Origin: Synergistota bacterium
GTDB lineage: Bacteria > Synergistota > JAGHAJ01
Direction of reading: 5' to 3'
NCBI GenBank assembly: GCA_021161545.1
Contig: JAGHAJ010000076.1
Span: forward strand, 1 to 6,378
Length of the DNA stretch: 6,378 bases
Part shown: piece by piece, positions 6,261 to 6,378 of the stretch
How positions within the stretch are numbered: the first letter of the stretch is position 1
How the letters are laid out: each line of letters starts with the position of its first letter
Notes under the pieces: model-generated
Seen by the model: the letters and a program-made list of their open reading frames with translations, nothing else
What the model was told of the DNA's origin: nothing
Database searches by the model: none
Made by a program: the position numbers and the translations under genes

Positions 6261-6378
6261 TTAATTTCTCCCTCCTTTTCTGAAAGTCGGCTAAGGTGAT
6301 GCTATTGAGTACTTCCATAAGCCTTTTCTCTAATAGCATCATGCCCTTATATGCCATGCACTTTTCTTCACAATATGA
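6217..6378 (-). CDS. Rrf2/IscR-like transcriptional regulator, C-terminal fragment (5' end outside window)
   Basis: Reading leftward from the right edge, an open frame runs 53 codons to TGA at 6219-6217. Its product begins SYCEEKCMAYKG and continues through LMEVLNSITLADFQKR. This matches the end of Rrf2-family regulators, whose C-terminus in IscR carries cluster cysteines followed by KCLTHALW and a helix ending in NNITLGEL. Two cysteines spaced CX3C are visible (codons 3 and 7 of the fragment); a third ligand would lie off the window. The position of the IscR cluster histidine (CLTH) is tyrosine here (CMAY). The winged-helix DNA-binding domain is outside. The gene overlaps iscS by 44 bp in another frame, so a tail of about 18 residues beyond the conserved region is encoded inside iscS. 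Position ahead of iscS and iscU fits the classical iscR arrangement, where the regulator adjusts the operon to Fe-S status. Confidence 0.78.
   Translation of the reverse strand, partial: SYCEEKCMAYKGMMLLEKRLMEVLNSITLADFQKRREKLNEGISGSCSNYTGS
6297..6341 (-). repeat. Perfect 10-bp inverted repeat at the regulator-iscS junction
   Basis: TGATGCTATT at 6297-6306 and AATAGCATCA at 6332-6341 are exact reverse complements, separated by 25 nt. They lie inside the regulator's coding sequence, ending 37 nt upstream of the iscS ATG. In the mRNA they would form a 10-bp stem, extendable by G-U pairs, closed by a large loop. The ribosome site of iscS (6268-6277) stays outside the stem. Function unknown; an mRNA processing or stability element, or a regulator binding site, are possibilities. 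Confidence 0.5.

Noticed and set aside
1-6378. tRNA, rRNA, CRISPR, insertion sequence, riboswitch or phage attachment site
   Set aside because: None seen on reading both strands; coding density is high and gaps are short.

Overview
The window reads as ordinary bacterial chromosome, with moderate to low GC, frequent AGA/AGG arginine and ATA isoleucine codons, strong Shine-Dalgarno sites and tightly packed genes. The gene set is a sensor kinase, a branched-chain-amino-acid-type periplasmic binding protein, lipoate synthesis, a PilJ-type chemoreceptor and an Rrf2/IscS/IscU iron-sulfur operon. It suggests a motile, Gram-negative-type bacterium, perhaps an anaerobe or thermophile of a deep-branching or Deferribacteres/Desulfobacterota-like group. 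That placement is inferred from gene content and codon style only and is weak.

Left part, plus strand: the last 44 codons of a histidine kinase (1-135); a 136-bp intergenic region with an extended -10 promoter and a possible 18-codon leader ORF; a secreted LivJ/LivK-like substrate-binding protein (272-1402) with no permease or ATPase genes visible; a strong 14-bp hairpin right after its stop; then lipB (start revised to 1454) and lipA, overlapping by ATGA. LipB moves octanoate from acyl carrier protein to a lipoyl domain and LipA inserts two sulfurs, so the pair forms a complete de novo lipoylation route.

Right part, minus strand, read from the right edge: the C-terminal end of an Rrf2/IscR-like regulator (running off the window), iscS cysteine desulfurase, an IscU-like scaffold, and a methyl-accepting chemotaxis protein whose stop lies inside the end of lipA. 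The regulator, iscS and iscU overlap one another and look like one operon. The chemoreceptor has a near-consensus sigma-70 promoter of its own (TTGACA, 17 bp, TAAAAT) buried in the end of iscU.

Functionally, IscS and IscU supply sulfur and Fe-S clusters, and LipA consumes an Fe-S cluster in every turnover, so the two convergent blocks are metabolically linked. The most unusual points are the IscU-like protein, in which the first cluster-ligand cysteine is an aspartate and the histidine before the last cysteine is also an aspartate; a 10-bp inverted repeat at the regulator/iscS junction; and the promoter hidden in iscU. I see no clear wholly new system, no mobile element, no CRISPR array and no RNA gene.
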